A DNA stretch of 64,000 nucleotides from Marinomonas algicola (GCF_014805825.1 NZ_CP061941.1:1922001-1986000), one strand, 5' to 3'. Shown: positions 7,753 through 17,690, counted from the stretch's first letter. The notes: generated by a model not told the origin, from the letters alone. A program made the numbers and translations.

Positions 7753-7783
7753 CTCGATGAGAGCGTTCATCTTAAAACGTGTC

Positions 7784-8536
7784 TTAGTTTTGCGATGATT
7801 TTGAGAGTGTTTTTGAGAATAGACTGACGGCTAAGCGGTAACACTCTAATGCCAACGCAGGATCGTATCGATCTCCTTCATCCCGCATAAACGCATGTTG
7901 AGCATTAAATTCCAGCCAAGTAAAATTACGATCCGTATCGATTAATTGCTGATATATTTTTTGCCTGCCGGTTGTCGACACATGTGGATCTTGTTTGCCC
8001 CAAACACAGACGATTTCACCCTGAATATCTTTGGTTCGACTAAAAGAATCATTGCCTTCTTGACAAGGAATCGTGTTGGAATGTATGTCGGTTGCGTACA
8101 AACAAAATGCCGATTTAATTTCTGGGTTGAGAGCCGCGCGGTAGGCTAAATGTCCGCCAAGGCACACCCCCATACTACCAAATTGACCCGTGCAGTAGTC
8201 TTGTTTAGAGAAATAATCCATCATTGCTTGGGTGTCAGAGTCGTGAGCTTCTAACGTTTTAGTGAATTTGTCTGCATTTCCCTTTTCTTTACCAGCGTCA
8301 TCGTAGCCAAGTACAGTACCAATAGGGTTTAACTCATGAAACACTTCTGGGACTATCACAATAAAACCATGCCCTGCCATAATACTGGCGGTGCGACCAA
8401 TAGGCGCCGTTTGTTGGAAAATTTCTGAGTAAAAAATTATACATGGAAAAGCGCCACTTTCCTGAGGGCGATAGACAGTGCTGCGCATGACTCCTGTTGG
8501 TGTGTTTAAATCTACATCATGTTTTTGGATAATCAT
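7784..8536 (-). CDS. Dienelactone hydrolase family protein
   Basis: This cytoplasmic alpha/beta-hydrolase of 250 residues has the Cys nucleophile elbow GVCLGGH in FGSMGVCLGGHLAYRAAL, an Asp in CVWGKQDPHVS and a His in FNAQHAFMRDEGDRYDP, the Cys-Asp-His triad typical of dienelactone hydrolases. These enzymes hydrolyse carboxymethylenebutenolide in chloroaromatic degradation, but most genomic homologues act on unknown small esters or lactones. No catabolic neighbours are present, so the substrate cannot be inferred. The start ATG 8536 is the only early Met. Confidence 0.85.
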   Translation of the reverse strand: MIIQKHDVDLNTPTGVMRSTVYRPQESGAFPCIIFYSEIFQQTAPIGRTASIMAGHGFIVIVPEVFHELNPIGTVLGYDDAGKEKGNADKFTKTLEAHDSDTQAMMDYFSKQDYCTGQFGSMGVCLGGHLAYRAALNPEIKSAFCLYATDIHSNTIPCQEGNDSFSRTKDIQGEIVCVWGKQDPHVSTTGRQKIYQQLIDTDRNFTWLEFNAQHAFMRDEGDRYDPALALECYRLAVSLFSKTLSKSSQN

Positions 8537-8632
8537 AAAGGCCTTATTTGAAATGAGACGGTTAAAACTGGAATTAAACGTGAGATTAGAGCGAAGGTCT
8601 AATGTTATTTCGCTCGATCTATTGCTTAGCGG

Positions 8633-9265
8633 TCATGAGCTGGTCAGTTGAATGCAGGTGCCGCCCATTTCTTTAGTATCTTCTTGATCATGGGTGACTA
8701 AAATAGTTGGCAGTTGAGCGCGTTGGATTTGTTCTAATACAAATGATCTCACGCCGTCACGCAATGTCTTGTCTAACTTACCAAATGGTTCATCTAATAA
8801 TAGGTATTTAGGTTCTGATAATAACGTCCTCAACAAGGAAATACGCGCCTTTTGTCCACCTGATAGGCTCGAGGGTAAGTCGTAGGCTTTATCGACCAGA
8901 TTAAATTCAGATAACCTCTCTAATGCCAGTTGGGACCTCTGTTTACTCTTGATACCTTCCGGGATAGCAAACAGTAAGTTTTCAAGATTGGTTAGGTGGG
9001 GGAACAAAAGTGATTCTTGATACAGTATTCCCACATTACGTCTTTCTATAGGTAAATGGCTAAGTTCTTGGTCATCTAGTTTTAAGCTGCCTGACGCTTG
9101 AAATGCAGGTGAAAGTGAGCCGGATAAATAGTCTAACAGAGTCGATTTACCACACCCACTTGGCCCCATAATACTCAGAACCTCACCTGGATTGACTAAA
9201 GCATTAAAATCGTTAAATAAGTGTTTTTCAGCAAGTTGGATCGTTATTTTTGTGAGTTTCAGCAT
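8633..9265 (-). CDS. ynjD: ABC transporter ATP-binding protein YnjD
   Basis: The 210-residue ATPase has Walker A GPSGCGKST (residues 34-42), signature LSGGQKAR, Walker B YLLLDEPFGKLD and switch His in LVTHDQED. It is the third gene of a minus-strand ynjB-ynjC-ynjD operon, starting 12 bp after the permease stop. Order and sequences match the enterobacterial ynjBCD system, a putative thiamine- or sulfonate-like importer whose substrate has not been settled. It should energise the two-module permease from the cytoplasmic face. Confidence 0.85.
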   Translation of the reverse strand: MLKLTKITIQLAEKHLFNDFNALVNPGEVLSIMGPSGCGKSTLLDYLSGSLSPAFQASGSLKLDDQELSHLPIERRNVGILYQESLLFPHLTNLENLLFAIPEGIKSKQRSQLALERLSEFNLVDKAYDLPSSLSGGQKARISLLRTLLSEPKYLLLDEPFGKLDKTLRDGVRSFVLEQIQRAQLPTILVTHDQEDTKEMGGTCIQLTSS

Positions 9266-9277
9266 AAGTGGGTGTCG

Positions 9278-10975
9278 TTAATTCGTGTCATTATTTAAAG
9301 TTTTTAATCGATAAAAGGCGATTTTCAATCGAAAGGGTGTCCAAACTTTAGGTAGCCAAATAGCCATTATAAATACAGACAATGGAAAAAATGCCTGTAT
9401 AAGAGCCAATAAACTGACCAGCTTTCTTTCGCCCGAGGACGCGATAGTGACGGCTTCCGTTGTTAACGTATTAATCAGTCCATTACCAGCAATAAGCGTT
9501 GGTAAATACTGAGCCACACTGACAGAAAAACCAATGGCAAAAGCACTCAAAATTGGGGATGCGAGCATAGGAAGCTTGATTTGGATGAAGGTTTTGCAGG
9601 TCGAGCGTTTAAGGGCGCAAGCCTGTATGAAATAATCTTGGTTGTAATCTAAATAAGGGCCGTGAAGCGTTAAATACACGTAAGGTAACGTATAAAAAAG
9701 GTGCAACAGAATGACCGATATGTAATCGCCACTGAAACCTGATTTTATCAAGAATATTTGAATGCCAAATAAGAAGCCAACCTGCGGTAATAAGATGGGT
9801 AAATAAATTAATCGATCAAATAACGTTTTGCGGCCGACATTAATACGCTTCGATTCCAATAGCACCACGCTTATTATTAACGCCAATAAATTACTTACAA
9901 TACCAATGAATAGAGTATTGGCACTTAAATCATAGACCAGACTGATGTGCCTATCTAAATTGCTGAGAGACCAAGAGCTAGGCAGTGTATTAGGGAATCG
10001 CCAGCGTTTGGCAAAAGACCAAATAAACAAAATGAGCAAGCTTAAAGCGACATTTAAAAGTAGGAAAAAATACAAAGAGCCTATTAATTTGAAGAGTTTT
10101 TTTGCGTAAGTCTGACGTGTCCCAGAAGTGGTCTTTTTCTTTGAATACAGGGTGAATAATTGATAACACGCTTCCCAGAGCATAAAAACAATCAGCACTA
10201 AAAATAATAAAAAGACAGCGCCAGCCGATGCCACAAATCGCTCGTTTAAATCGGATTCTTTAAACCATCTAAATAATGTCACAGCAAATGTTGATGGTGT
10301 GTTGGGACCAATGATTAACGCTAAATCCACCACCGTTAAGCTGAATGCCAGTACGACAAAAACGGGAAGACGTATTAAAGGGTAAATCATTGGGAAGAGT
10401 ATTTTTTGCCAAACAGTGGATCGGCTGTACCCCATGCTCTGTCCAATTTTTAATGTATCGTCAGCTTTTATTTGGGTGAGGCACGCTAATATAATAAAAA
10501 TTAAATAAGGCGTTTCTTTTACGATAAGAGCAAATATGAGGGATAAAGCGTATGGATCTTGTACCGTAATCCAGTTTGGCGGGCGATCAAACGAGGTAAA
10601 AAGACGAATTAACCAACCACTCGGGCTGAACAAAAAAAGTAACCCGATTGCCATCGCGGCGTGTGGTATGGCTAAGATAGGCGCTAAGCTTTTTTTCACA
10701 AGGGACAAGCCCCAGCTGTTATAAAATGCCGCGACGACTGAAAAGGCGATCAGTAAAGACGCTAAAGTGGCTAGGATACCGCTGAATAGAGTCAGTTGGA
10801 GGCTACTGACAAATTCAGGTGCCAAAAACAAATCCATCCATGGTTGAATGGAAACACGGTGAGCACCTAGAACAGGCAAATAATGAAATGCTGGCGCAAC
10901 AATGCCGAGTACACCGACTATGATAAACAGCGCAATGCCCGCCATAATTGTGTTGCTGGCTAAACGTAATGTCAT
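9278..10975 (-). CDS. ynjC: ABC transporter permease YnjC, tandem membrane modules
   Basis: The 565-residue polytopic inner-membrane protein contains two binding-protein-dependent permease modules in tandem, about 260 residues each, separated near residues 265-300 by a basic linker (YSKKKTTSGTRQ). EAA-like loops are visible as GQSMGYSRSTVWQKILFPMI in the first half and ACALKRSTCKTFIQIKLPML in the second. Such fused permeases occur in the Fe/thiamine/polyamine class (ThiP, FbpB). The gene lies about 40 bp after ynjB and just before ynjD, and forms the translocation pore of this importer. Confidence 0.85.
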   Translation of the reverse strand: MTLRLASNTIMAGIALFIIVGVLGIVAPAFHYLPVLGAHRVSIQPWMDLFLAPEFVSSLQLTLFSGILATLASLLIAFSVVAAFYNSWGLSLVKKSLAPILAIPHAAMAIGLLFLFSPSGWLIRLFTSFDRPPNWITVQDPYALSLIFALIVKETPYLIFIILACLTQIKADDTLKIGQSMGYSRSTVWQKILFPMIYPLIRLPVFVVLAFSLTVVDLALIIGPNTPSTFAVTLFRWFKESDLNERFVASAGAVFLLFLVLIVFMLWEACYQLFTLYSKKKTTSGTRQTYAKKLFKLIGSLYFFLLLNVALSLLILFIWSFAKRWRFPNTLPSSWSLSNLDRHISLVYDLSANTLFIGIVSNLLALIISVVLLESKRINVGRKTLFDRLIYLPILLPQVGFLFGIQIFLIKSGFSGDYISVILLHLFYTLPYVYLTLHGPYLDYNQDYFIQACALKRSTCKTFIQIKLPMLASPILSAFAIGFSVSVAQYLPTLIAGNGLINTLTTEAVTIASSGERKLVSLLALIQAFFPLSVFIMAIWLPKVWTPFRLKIAFYRLKTLNNDTN

Positions 10976-11016
10976 TGAAGTACCTTACGTAATATCAACA
11001 GCTAATACGCAAAAAA

Positions 11017-12207
11017 TTATTTTGCATACCGTTGGCGCCATTCTTTTTCTAATGCCGGAACCCAGGAACTGTGTGGTTCAGGCACACTGTTATTTAACGC
11101 TTCCAGAGTTAATGTGGCTAAGCCTTTTGGTTGTGCGTCAAACAACAGTTGGTGCTCTCTTTCCATTTTTTCATAACTTAATACCGTTAGATCGCCCCAA
11201 ACTTCACTATCTTGTTTTTTTAATTGGGCTTCTGGAGACAAAAAGTAGTTGGCAACCACTTGTGCGCCAGCGGTAGCCGGGGAGTTATTAGGAATGGCTA
11301 AAAAGTGGGTGTTACTGATGGTGCCTTGATCAAAAATATAAGAACGAACCGTTTTGGCTAAATTGCCTTTGCTGATTTGCACGGAGGCCGCCGAAGTATC
11401 AAAACTAAATGCTAAATCAATTTCTTGGTCGTCCAGTAAACGCATCATTTCATCTGCCCCTGATGGGAACGTTGTACCATTGCGCCACGCCACGGGGTGC
11501 AATTCGTCTAAATAATCCCATAATGGTGCTGTGGCGGCATTAAAATCAATTGTATCGACAGCTTGTGTTAATAGGTTTTTCTCTTTCATCAATTCATATA
11601 AAGCTTGTTTTAAAAAAGTTGTGCCGAGAAATTGTGGTGGCTCTGGATAAGTAACCCTCCCTGGGTGTGATTTCGCATAGACCAATAGGGAGGCAATAGA
11701 TCGAGGTGGGTTAGGCAGTGTTTGAGTATCGTGAATAAAAACAACCTGCGCTTTCCCCCAAGGTGACTCCATACCGTCAACGGGCGTACCAAAATCCAGG
11801 GTTAGACTTTTGTTGGATGATTCATCGATGTATCGATAGTTAGGTAAATTAGTGCTAAAAGGGCCATAAAGAAAATCATTGTCTTTCAACGATCGAAAAT
11901 TTTCACCATTCAGCCAGATTAAATCGACAGAACCATTACTCACATTTCCAGCGACTTTTTCAGCTAAAATACGTCCTATGGCATCGGCCGTATCAACCAG
12001 TTTGATTTGTTTTAGAGTGACGCCATACTGCTCTTGAATGTTTTGGCCAGCCCACTTAATGTAGTCATTAATGTTTTCGGAGCCTCCCCATGCATTAAAG
12101 TGCACTGTTTGGCCTTTGGCTTCGTTTAAGGTGGTTTGCCAATCGTTGGCGTGTACTGGATTTAAGCTTGCAGCGATTATAGAAAGTGCGAAGATTTGCT
12201 TCATCAT
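11017..12207 (-). CDS. ynjB: ABC transporter periplasmic binding protein YnjB
   Basis: ATG 12207 gives MMKQIFALSIIAASLNPVHA, a standard signal peptide; the frame continues upstream to a TTG at 12243 that would add an improbable N-terminus. The mature protein (about 375 residues) starts NDWQTTLNEAKGQTVHFNAWGG, typical of the YnjB/extracellular binding protein family 1 fold, and ends PHSSWVPALEKEWRQRYAK. It delivers the unknown ligand to YnjC. First gene of the operon; the divergent deacylase gene begins 185 bp away, so the shared intergenic region holds both promoters. Confidence 0.85.
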   Translation of the reverse strand: MMKQIFALSIIAASLNPVHANDWQTTLNEAKGQTVHFNAWGGSENINDYIKWAGQNIQEQYGVTLKQIKLVDTADAIGRILAEKVAGNVSNGSVDLIWLNGENFRSLKDNDFLYGPFSTNLPNYRYIDESSNKSLTLDFGTPVDGMESPWGKAQVVFIHDTQTLPNPPRSIASLLVYAKSHPGRVTYPEPPQFLGTTFLKQALYELMKEKNLLTQAVDTIDFNAATAPLWDYLDELHPVAWRNGTTFPSGADEMMRLLDDQEIDLAFSFDTSAASVQISKGNLAKTVRSYIFDQGTISNTHFLAIPNNSPATAGAQVVANYFLSPEAQLKKQDSEVWGDLTVLSYEKMEREHQLLFDAQPKGLATLTLEALNNSVPEPHSSWVPALEKEWRQRYAK

Positions 12208-12392
12208 ATAGAAAACCGTTTTTACGTTAGAATTTGAATTCAAATAAAGTAACTCAATGTTATTTCAAGTATTATTTACTTAACAATACTGACTATGACG
12301 CTTTGTCAGGGAAAAAGTTCCCTAACATTACATAATACGCAACCTTCATAAAGCGTATCCCTATATTTAAGAGATATATTCAAGAGACGAGT

Positions 12393-13538
12393 ATGCCTTA
12401 TCAGATCATGACACACAATTTGCCTTCCGCAACGCCTGGAACCAGTAGGCTAATAAAAGCCCATCATTTTGGTAAGATAGGTGCTCGCCCTAAAGTGTAC
12501 TTACAAGCGGGTCTTCATGCCGATGAGTGGCCGGGATTTTTAGTCTTGAATGCGCTCATAAAAAAACTAAAACAAGCTGAGCAAGAGGGGGCTATTTTAG
12601 GTGAGATTATAGTGGTACCCGTTGCCAACCCAATTGGTTTAGCGCAAAACTTTCATGGTTATATCCCTGGGCGTTTTGCCTTTAGTGATGGTGGCGGTAA
12701 TTTTAATCGTAATTGGCCGCAGATTGCTGAAAAAGTAGAAAAAAAGATACGTCAAGATATCGATGGATCGCCTGAGCATAATACGGCATTGATACGTAAG
12801 GCTATCATGGAAGAGGTGATCAAGCTGCCTGAAAATACGGAGCTGCAAGGATTGCGCAAAACGTTGCTGCTTATGTCTATGGACGCCGATGACGTGTTGG
12901 ATCTGCATTGTTCTGGTGAGTCTTGTATGCATGCGTATTTACCTCAAGAGTTTGAGGCGTATTTTAAGCCACTGTTAGTGCATCTAAAGGCGAAGCTCGG
13001 CTTATCTGAATTGGAAACAGGCGCGGCTTCTTTTGATGAAACAAACGTAGCCGTTTGGCGTCATTTAAAGAAAGATTTTGCCCATTTGGTTCCATGGGGG
13101 TGCCGCTCGCTTACCCTCGAGCTTAGAGGGGAAAATGACATCAGCAAAGAGATGGCAGAGGAAGATGCCGCTGGGTTATTTGCCTACTTGATTGATCGTA
13201 ACGTCGTTAATGCTTTGCCGGTAGACCCGCCCCAATCAGAGCTCAGCTATTTCCCGTTAGATGCCATGGATCTTGTTAAAGCACCCTGTGCCGGCATTGT
13301 TTGTTATCACAAGAATATTGGAGATACAGTAGAAGAAGGCGAGGTAATTGGGGAAGTGGTTGACCTTATGAGCGATGACGTTGAGCAAAGCAGTCATCGG
13401 CTTATCTCCCGAACGAATGGTGTTTTATTTGCGCGTTTACAGCGGCGGTTAGTGATCTGTGGCGAGTCAATCGCTAAAATAGCGGGTAAAGAGCATTTAG
13501 CTTACAGAGAGATAGGAAACCTTTTTGAAGACAAATAA
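12393..13538 (+). CDS. Succinylglutamate desuccinylase/aspartoacylase family deacylase
   Basis: The 381-residue protein belongs to the zinc M14-like AstE/AspA family. Zinc ligands are visible as His and Glu in GLHADEWPG and a second His in DVLDLHCSGESC; the catalytic Glu is probable in LTLELRGENDIS. A C-terminal beta-rich part (PCAGIVCYHKNIGDTVEEGEVIGEVVD) resembles a lipoyl/barrel-sandwich domain, normal for the larger family members. It hydrolyses an N-acyl or amide bond of a small molecule; the substrate is unknown. It is divergent from ynjB, and its end overlaps the following helicase gene by 14 bp. Confidence 0.85.
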   Translation: MPYQIMTHNLPSATPGTSRLIKAHHFGKIGARPKVYLQAGLHADEWPGFLVLNALIKKLKQAEQEGAILGEIIVVPVANPIGLAQNFHGYIPGRFAFSDGGGNFNRNWPQIAEKVEKKIRQDIDGSPEHNTALIRKAIMEEVIKLPENTELQGLRKTLLLMSMDADDVLDLHCSGESCMHAYLPQEFEAYFKPLLVHLKAKLGLSELETGAASFDETNVAVWRHLKKDFAHLVPWGCRSLTLELRGENDISKEMAEEDAAGLFAYLIDRNVVNALPVDPPQSELSYFPLDAMDLVKAPCAGIVCYHKNIGDTVEEGEVIGEVVDLMSDDVEQSSHRLISRTNGVLFARLQRRLVICGESIAKIAGKEHLAYREIGNLFEDK

Positions 13539-15828
13539 CACCTCAACCTTTACGCATGAACAGCAACAGGTTATTCAGCATAATATAGCAACGCACGCCA
13601 AGGTAGTGGCGGTTGCTGGTGCGGGCAAAACCACTACTTTGATTGCGCGAATTGAATTTTTGTTGCAGCAGGGTGTGCCAATTCAAAAAATTGGCGTATT
13701 CATGTTCAATAAAAGTGCTCAAGAAGAGTTTTTGCAGCGCTTAACCTGTTACTTAAATGAACGTAGTTACCATCAAACCCCTCATGTTATGACGTTCCAT
13801 AGCTTTGGTTTAAAACTGTGCCGACGCATGGAACAAGCTAATTTACTTTCGAGTGCCGATTTAATTACTGATGACTTTTCGCTGGTTCGTCTGATTCGAG
13901 AAGGCATGCAACAGTTGGTAAAAAAAGGTAAAAAAGTGTCCTTAATGGACGAAAAAGAGTGGTTAGAAGATGCCCTTATGTTTATCGATCATGTTAAGGC
14001 GGCGGCTGAAGATGCGCATTTAGTCTATAAGAAATCCAGTTTTAATTCTGATCGAGACTTTTTCCCAGATTTATATAACGCCATAGAAGGAATTCGAAAG
14101 CGACGTAACCAACGATTTTTTTCCGATTTAACACTCGATCCATTGGCCGCCATTGAGCAGGATGATTTAGCTGAACCTATCTTAATACAGGGATTGGTGC
14201 CGGATTATGACTATTTGTTAATTGATGAATTTCAGGACATTAATCCTTGTCAGTATCGGCTATTAAAAGCGCTATATAAACACAGTAAATGGATGATTGT
14301 TGGAGATGTTCAGCAGTGTATTTATGAGTGGCGTGGCGCCAATCCGCATATCATGTCAACCGAATTTGATGAAGATTTTCACCAGAGTGACACAACGAAT
14401 AATAACGTTTCAAGCTATGCATTAAGCCAAAGTTTCCGTTTTGGACATCAAGTTGGTTTAATGGCATCGAATACTATTGATCGCAATAATGCAGAGAACC
14501 TGGTGATTGGTACAGGTAATACAACGGCCTTTTCTTTTGCTAAAAGTGAGAAGGCAGGGCAGGCGTTATTAACGGAATTAAAGCAGTGGGTCACTCAGGG
14601 AGAGCGGCTTGATGATGTGGCTGTATTGGTTCGTTTGTACAGTGACATGGTACCGGTTCAACTGGCCTTGATGCATAAAAATATTCCTTATCATTTGCAT
14701 GGCGATTCACCACTGTTAGAGAATCGTCAAATCAGAATGCTGCTGGCCTACTTGGCGGTGATGGCAGAGGGTTTTGATAATCCCCAAAGGTTTCATAGTA
14801 AGCAAGATATTGATTATTTATTAACGGTACCGAGTCTGTCTCTCTCTATGAATGAAAGGCGTCAATTTTCACAGCGTTGCATGACATCCCCTCATTTGAT
14901 CCCTCAATTGATTGAAGAGCTAAGTGACCAACAAGAGGGCTGGAAAGGTAAAAAATTACAGCAACGTTCAGATTGGTTAAGAAGTCTGGCTTTGTATCGG
15001 AATGACCCTGCTGGTGGTTTGCAACATACCATCGAAAAACTGGGCATTTATCGTTACTTTGAAAGTACCAGTAGTAAAGATATACAGGCTAAAGAAAAAA
15101 TCGCTACCTGTGACGCTTTTATTGCTTATGTACGAGGAGTAGGGGGAACGGCCGATGATATTCTCGATCAATTATTGGCCTTGGCCAAATCGCCATCTGA
15201 AGAAGATCATAATCATGGTGTTCACCTTATGACGATTCATAAATCAAAAGGACTTGAGTTCGGTAAAGTCATTATGACTGGCTTACAGGAAGGGCGTTTC
15301 CCCTATTATGAAAAAGAAGTCGATTTAGCTCAGATTGAAGCTGAAAGACGGCTCTTTTATGTTGGGATTACTCGTGCAAAAAAACGCCTTGTATTTTTGC
15401 ATCAACCAACAAAGTCAGAAAACAAGCTACTTTTGGAAGGGCGTTTATCAAATAAAAGAGTCACGACAGCTGGGCTCTCGCGTTTTGTTTTCGAATCTTG
15501 TCCTTTTATTGCTCAACAGGTGATTGAGGCCGAAGTCAAAATTGAGCAACATCAAGAGTTTGAAAACATTAAGATGGATAACCCCAAGGCAACACAACGC
15601 TATCTAGAAAGTGTTTCCTTTAAAAGTGCAAAAAAACTAAAAATTAACGTTCAAGAAGTGAGAACTTTGCAGGTGGGTGATCGTGTACGGCATGAAAAAT
15701 TTGGCAGTGGTGTGGTATTAAACTTGGACCAAAAAGGCAATAAAATGATCATAATTGATTTTGATCTGGAGGGAGTGAAAACCTTTAATCCCAAGCACAC
15801 CCGTTTATTGAAAGAAATGGCCACTTAA
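13525..15828 (+). CDS. UvrD/Rep-type superfamily 1 DNA helicase
   Basis: The 767-residue 3'-5' helicase has all SF1A motifs: Q-motif FTHEQQQVI, Walker A AGAGKTTT, motif II LLIDEFQDIN, motif III VGDVQQCIYEWRGA, motif V VHLMTIHKSKGLEF and motif VI RRLFYVGITRAKK. The C-terminus (VGDRVRHEKFGSGVV...IIIDFDLEG) is a PcrA/UvrD-style Tudor-like domain. There is no in-frame ATG before residue 60, so translation must begin at TTG 13525, which lies inside the end of the deacylase gene with AGGA upstream. The overlap implies co-translation. The role is probably DNA repair or protein displacement; it is distinct in sequence from canonical UvrD and Rep as I recall them. Confidence 0.88.
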   Translation: MKTNNTSTFTHEQQQVIQHNIATHAKVVAVAGAGKTTTLIARIEFLLQQGVPIQKIGVFMFNKSAQEEFLQRLTCYLNERSYHQTPHVMTFHSFGLKLCRRMEQANLLSSADLITDDFSLVRLIREGMQQLVKKGKKVSLMDEKEWLEDALMFIDHVKAAAEDAHLVYKKSSFNSDRDFFPDLYNAIEGIRKRRNQRFFSDLTLDPLAAIEQDDLAEPILIQGLVPDYDYLLIDEFQDINPCQYRLLKALYKHSKWMIVGDVQQCIYEWRGANPHIMSTEFDEDFHQSDTTNNNVSSYALSQSFRFGHQVGLMASNTIDRNNAENLVIGTGNTTAFSFAKSEKAGQALLTELKQWVTQGERLDDVAVLVRLYSDMVPVQLALMHKNIPYHLHGDSPLLENRQIRMLLAYLAVMAEGFDNPQRFHSKQDIDYLLTVPSLSLSMNERRQFSQRCMTSPHLIPQLIEELSDQQEGWKGKKLQQRSDWLRSLALYRNDPAGGLQHTIEKLGIYRYFESTSSKDIQAKEKIATCDAFIAYVRGVGGTADDILDQLLALAKSPSEEDHNHGVHLMTIHKSKGLEFGKVIMTGLQEGRFPYYEKEVDLAQIEAERRLFYVGITRAKKRLVFLHQPTKSENKLLLEGRLSNKRVTTAGLSRFVFESCPFIAQQVIEAEVKIEQHQEFENIKMDNPKATQRYLESVSFKSAKKLKINVQEVRTLQVGDRVRHEKFGSGVVLNLDQKGNKMIIIDFDLEGVKTFNPKHTRLLKEMAT

Positions 15829-15884
15829 AGTTCACATGATAATATTGTTTATTTATGACAAGGTATTTAACTAGGGTGTAGCAC

Positions 15885-16841
15885 ATGAACACAATTCCTT
15901 TAATTGACTTTGAACGCTTGCAGCACGCTGATGCGGCATTACGTTCTACTGAAATTAGCAAGCTTGATCAAGCGTGTCGTGACGTTGGTTTCTTTTATTT
16001 GGTAAATACCTCCATTGACGCCTCTGAAATGGCTCAATTAATGGGCGCCGCGAAAACATTTTTTGCTTTACCTCAATCGGATAAAGAAGCCATTGATATT
16101 AAACACAGCCTTAATCACAGAGGCTATGGTAAAATTGGGGAAGAACAGCTTGATGAAATTAGCCAAGCTGATTGGAAAGAAACCTTCGATATGGCATTGG
16201 ATTTCCCTATAGATCATGTGTTGGCGCAAACATACCCAAGTATGTATGGTCCCAATCAATACCCTTCTAAAGCCTCTATTGTAGAAGCGTTGCAGGATTA
16301 TTATGTTTCTGCATTTAATGTGTCTATGGTCGTATTAACGTCGATGGCAAAGGCATTGGGTTTGGCTGAGGATTTTTTCATACAGTGCTTTAAAAATCAT
16401 GTCACTGTATTGCGCATGATTCATTACCCACCGCGTCCTGGTGAATCTCATAACAATGGTGCGGGCGCTCATACTGATTATGGTTGCATTACTTTGCTAC
16501 TGCAGGATGATATTGGTGGGTTGCAAGTAAAAAACCGTCAAGGGGACTGGGTTGATGCAACGCCAATTAAAGGATCCTTAGTGGTTAACATAGGAGACCT
16601 TATGCAACGTTGGACAAATGATCAATATGTTTCAACGGCCCACAGAGTCATTGCGCCGTTAAATGGCGTTCACCGTTATTCTTTCCCATTTTTTGTCGAA
16701 CCTGATTATGAAACTCGTGTTGAGTGTGTGGAAACATGTCATTCTGCTGACGAGCCAGTTAAGTATGCTCCAATATTGAGCGGGGATTGGATTCAGTCAC
16801 GTTTTGATGCAACCTACGCTTATCGAGAAAAGGAGAAATAA
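15885..16841 (+). CDS. 2-oxoglutarate/Fe(II)-dependent oxygenase, isopenicillin-N-synthase-like
   Basis: This 318-residue cytoplasmic oxygenase has an N-terminal DIOX_N domain (IPLIDFERLQ; ACRDVGFFYLVN) and the jelly-roll domain with Fe(II) ligands His-X-Asp in GAHTDYGCITLLLQD and distal His in STAHRVIAP, plus the 2-oxoglutarate Arg in HRYSFPFFVEP. The substrate is unknown; similar bacterial proteins are often annotated as ethylene-forming-like or 2OG dioxygenases near purine and amino-acid metabolism. The ribosome site is weak (TAGGGTG). It is monocistronic, with an inverted repeat after the stop. Confidence 0.88.
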   Translation: MNTIPLIDFERLQHADAALRSTEISKLDQACRDVGFFYLVNTSIDASEMAQLMGAAKTFFALPQSDKEAIDIKHSLNHRGYGKIGEEQLDEISQADWKETFDMALDFPIDHVLAQTYPSMYGPNQYPSKASIVEALQDYYVSAFNVSMVVLTSMAKALGLAEDFFIQCFKNHVTVLRMIHYPPRPGESHNNGAGAHTDYGCITLLLQDDIGGLQVKNRQGDWVDATPIKGSLVVNIGDLMQRWTNDQYVSTAHRVIAPLNGVHRYSFPFFVEPDYETRVECVETCHSADEPVKYAPILSGDWIQSRFDATYAYREKEK

Positions 16842-16845
16842 TCTC

Positions 16846-16909
16846 AACCAGTAAGAGCGTCAATGAACACACAGCAATAGGTAAATTCTGTTGAAAGGTC
16901 TTACTGGTT
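16846..16909. terminator. Inverted repeat between convergent genes
   Basis: AACCAGTAAGA (16846-16856) pairs perfectly with TCTTACTGGTT (16899-16909) over 11 bp with a 42-nt loop. It sits between the convergent oxygenase and amidotransferase genes. The long loop makes terminator function less certain. Confidence 0.4.
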
Positions 16910-16916
16910 GTTCCGT

Positions 16917-17690
16917 TTATTCGTCAAACAAAGTGGTGCTTTGAAATGGTTGGGTGGAGTCTAATACAGCAATGTGGCCTTCAGGAATAAGCGTCCAACC
17001 GTCCCCTGATAGCTCTATTGGTTCAGAACCAACAACCATGTAATCGCCAAACGATTTGCAATAGACAGTGGGTGGCAATTCGTCTGTAGAATAGCGAATA
17101 ACGGTTAAGGTTTTTCCGTCGGATAAGCAGGATGCAAATCTTAACGGTTCTTCGATGTCGTGATCGTGCATTAGAGCGGCTATTTGCTTCATTGTCGTCG
17201 CAATAGCATGTTTGACGTTCTCTTCTAAGCCGTTGGCTAGCATGAGCAAGAAAATCAATTCCGAGTCCGTTGCCCCGCGTCGGTGCGAATACAAGTGCTC
17301 TGGAATCAATCTGTCTAAATGCCACCGGATTTTTTCATAGCCACCAATTTGGCCGTTGTGCATAAACAACCAGTTTTTATAACCAAAAGGGTGGCAGTTC
17401 GATCGGTTGGTTGCTGTGCCAGTTGAAGCTCTTACATGAGCAAAAAAGAGATTGCTGCGAATGTGTCTTGCAAGGCTCTTTAAGTTGCAATCACTCCAAG
17501 CAGGCATGACCTCATGATACAGACCAGGCTCGTCTCTTTCGTCGTACCAGCCAATACCAAACCCATCGGCATTAACCGTTACTTCCGACTTTCTAGCGCT
17601 TAAGCTTTGGTGGACAAGAGAATGTTCTGGTTCAAATAGCAAAGTTTCTATGTAAACGGGTATGCCTTTGTAGGCCATCCAGCGACACAT
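16917..17690 (-). CDS. Class II glutamine amidotransferase (YafJ-like)
   Basis: The 257-residue enzyme begins MCRWMAYKG; after Met removal Cys2 becomes the N-terminal nucleophile of Ntn-type amidotransferases. Further family marks are NADGFGIGWY, FAHVRASTG, SNCHPFGYKNWLFMHNGQIGG and RGATDSELIF. It is a single-domain protein like YafJ/EgtC, without a fused synthase, so it should release ammonia from glutamine or a gamma-glutamyl compound; the acceptor is unknown. It is 123 bp downstream of the chemoreceptor gene on the same strand. A hairpin (17750-17782) in the gap suggests separate transcription. Confidence 0.87.
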   Translation of the reverse strand: MCRWMAYKGIPVYIETLLFEPEHSLVHQSLSARKSEVTVNADGFGIGWYDERDEPGLYHEVMPAWSDCNLKSLARHIRSNLFFAHVRASTGTATNRSNCHPFGYKNWLFMHNGQIGGYEKIRWHLDRLIPEHLYSHRRGATDSELIFLLMLANGLEENVKHAIATTMKQIAALMHDHDIEEPLRFASCLSDGKTLTVIRYSTDELPPTVYCKSFGDYMVVGSEPIELSGDGWTLIPEGHIAVLDSTQPFQSTTLFDE

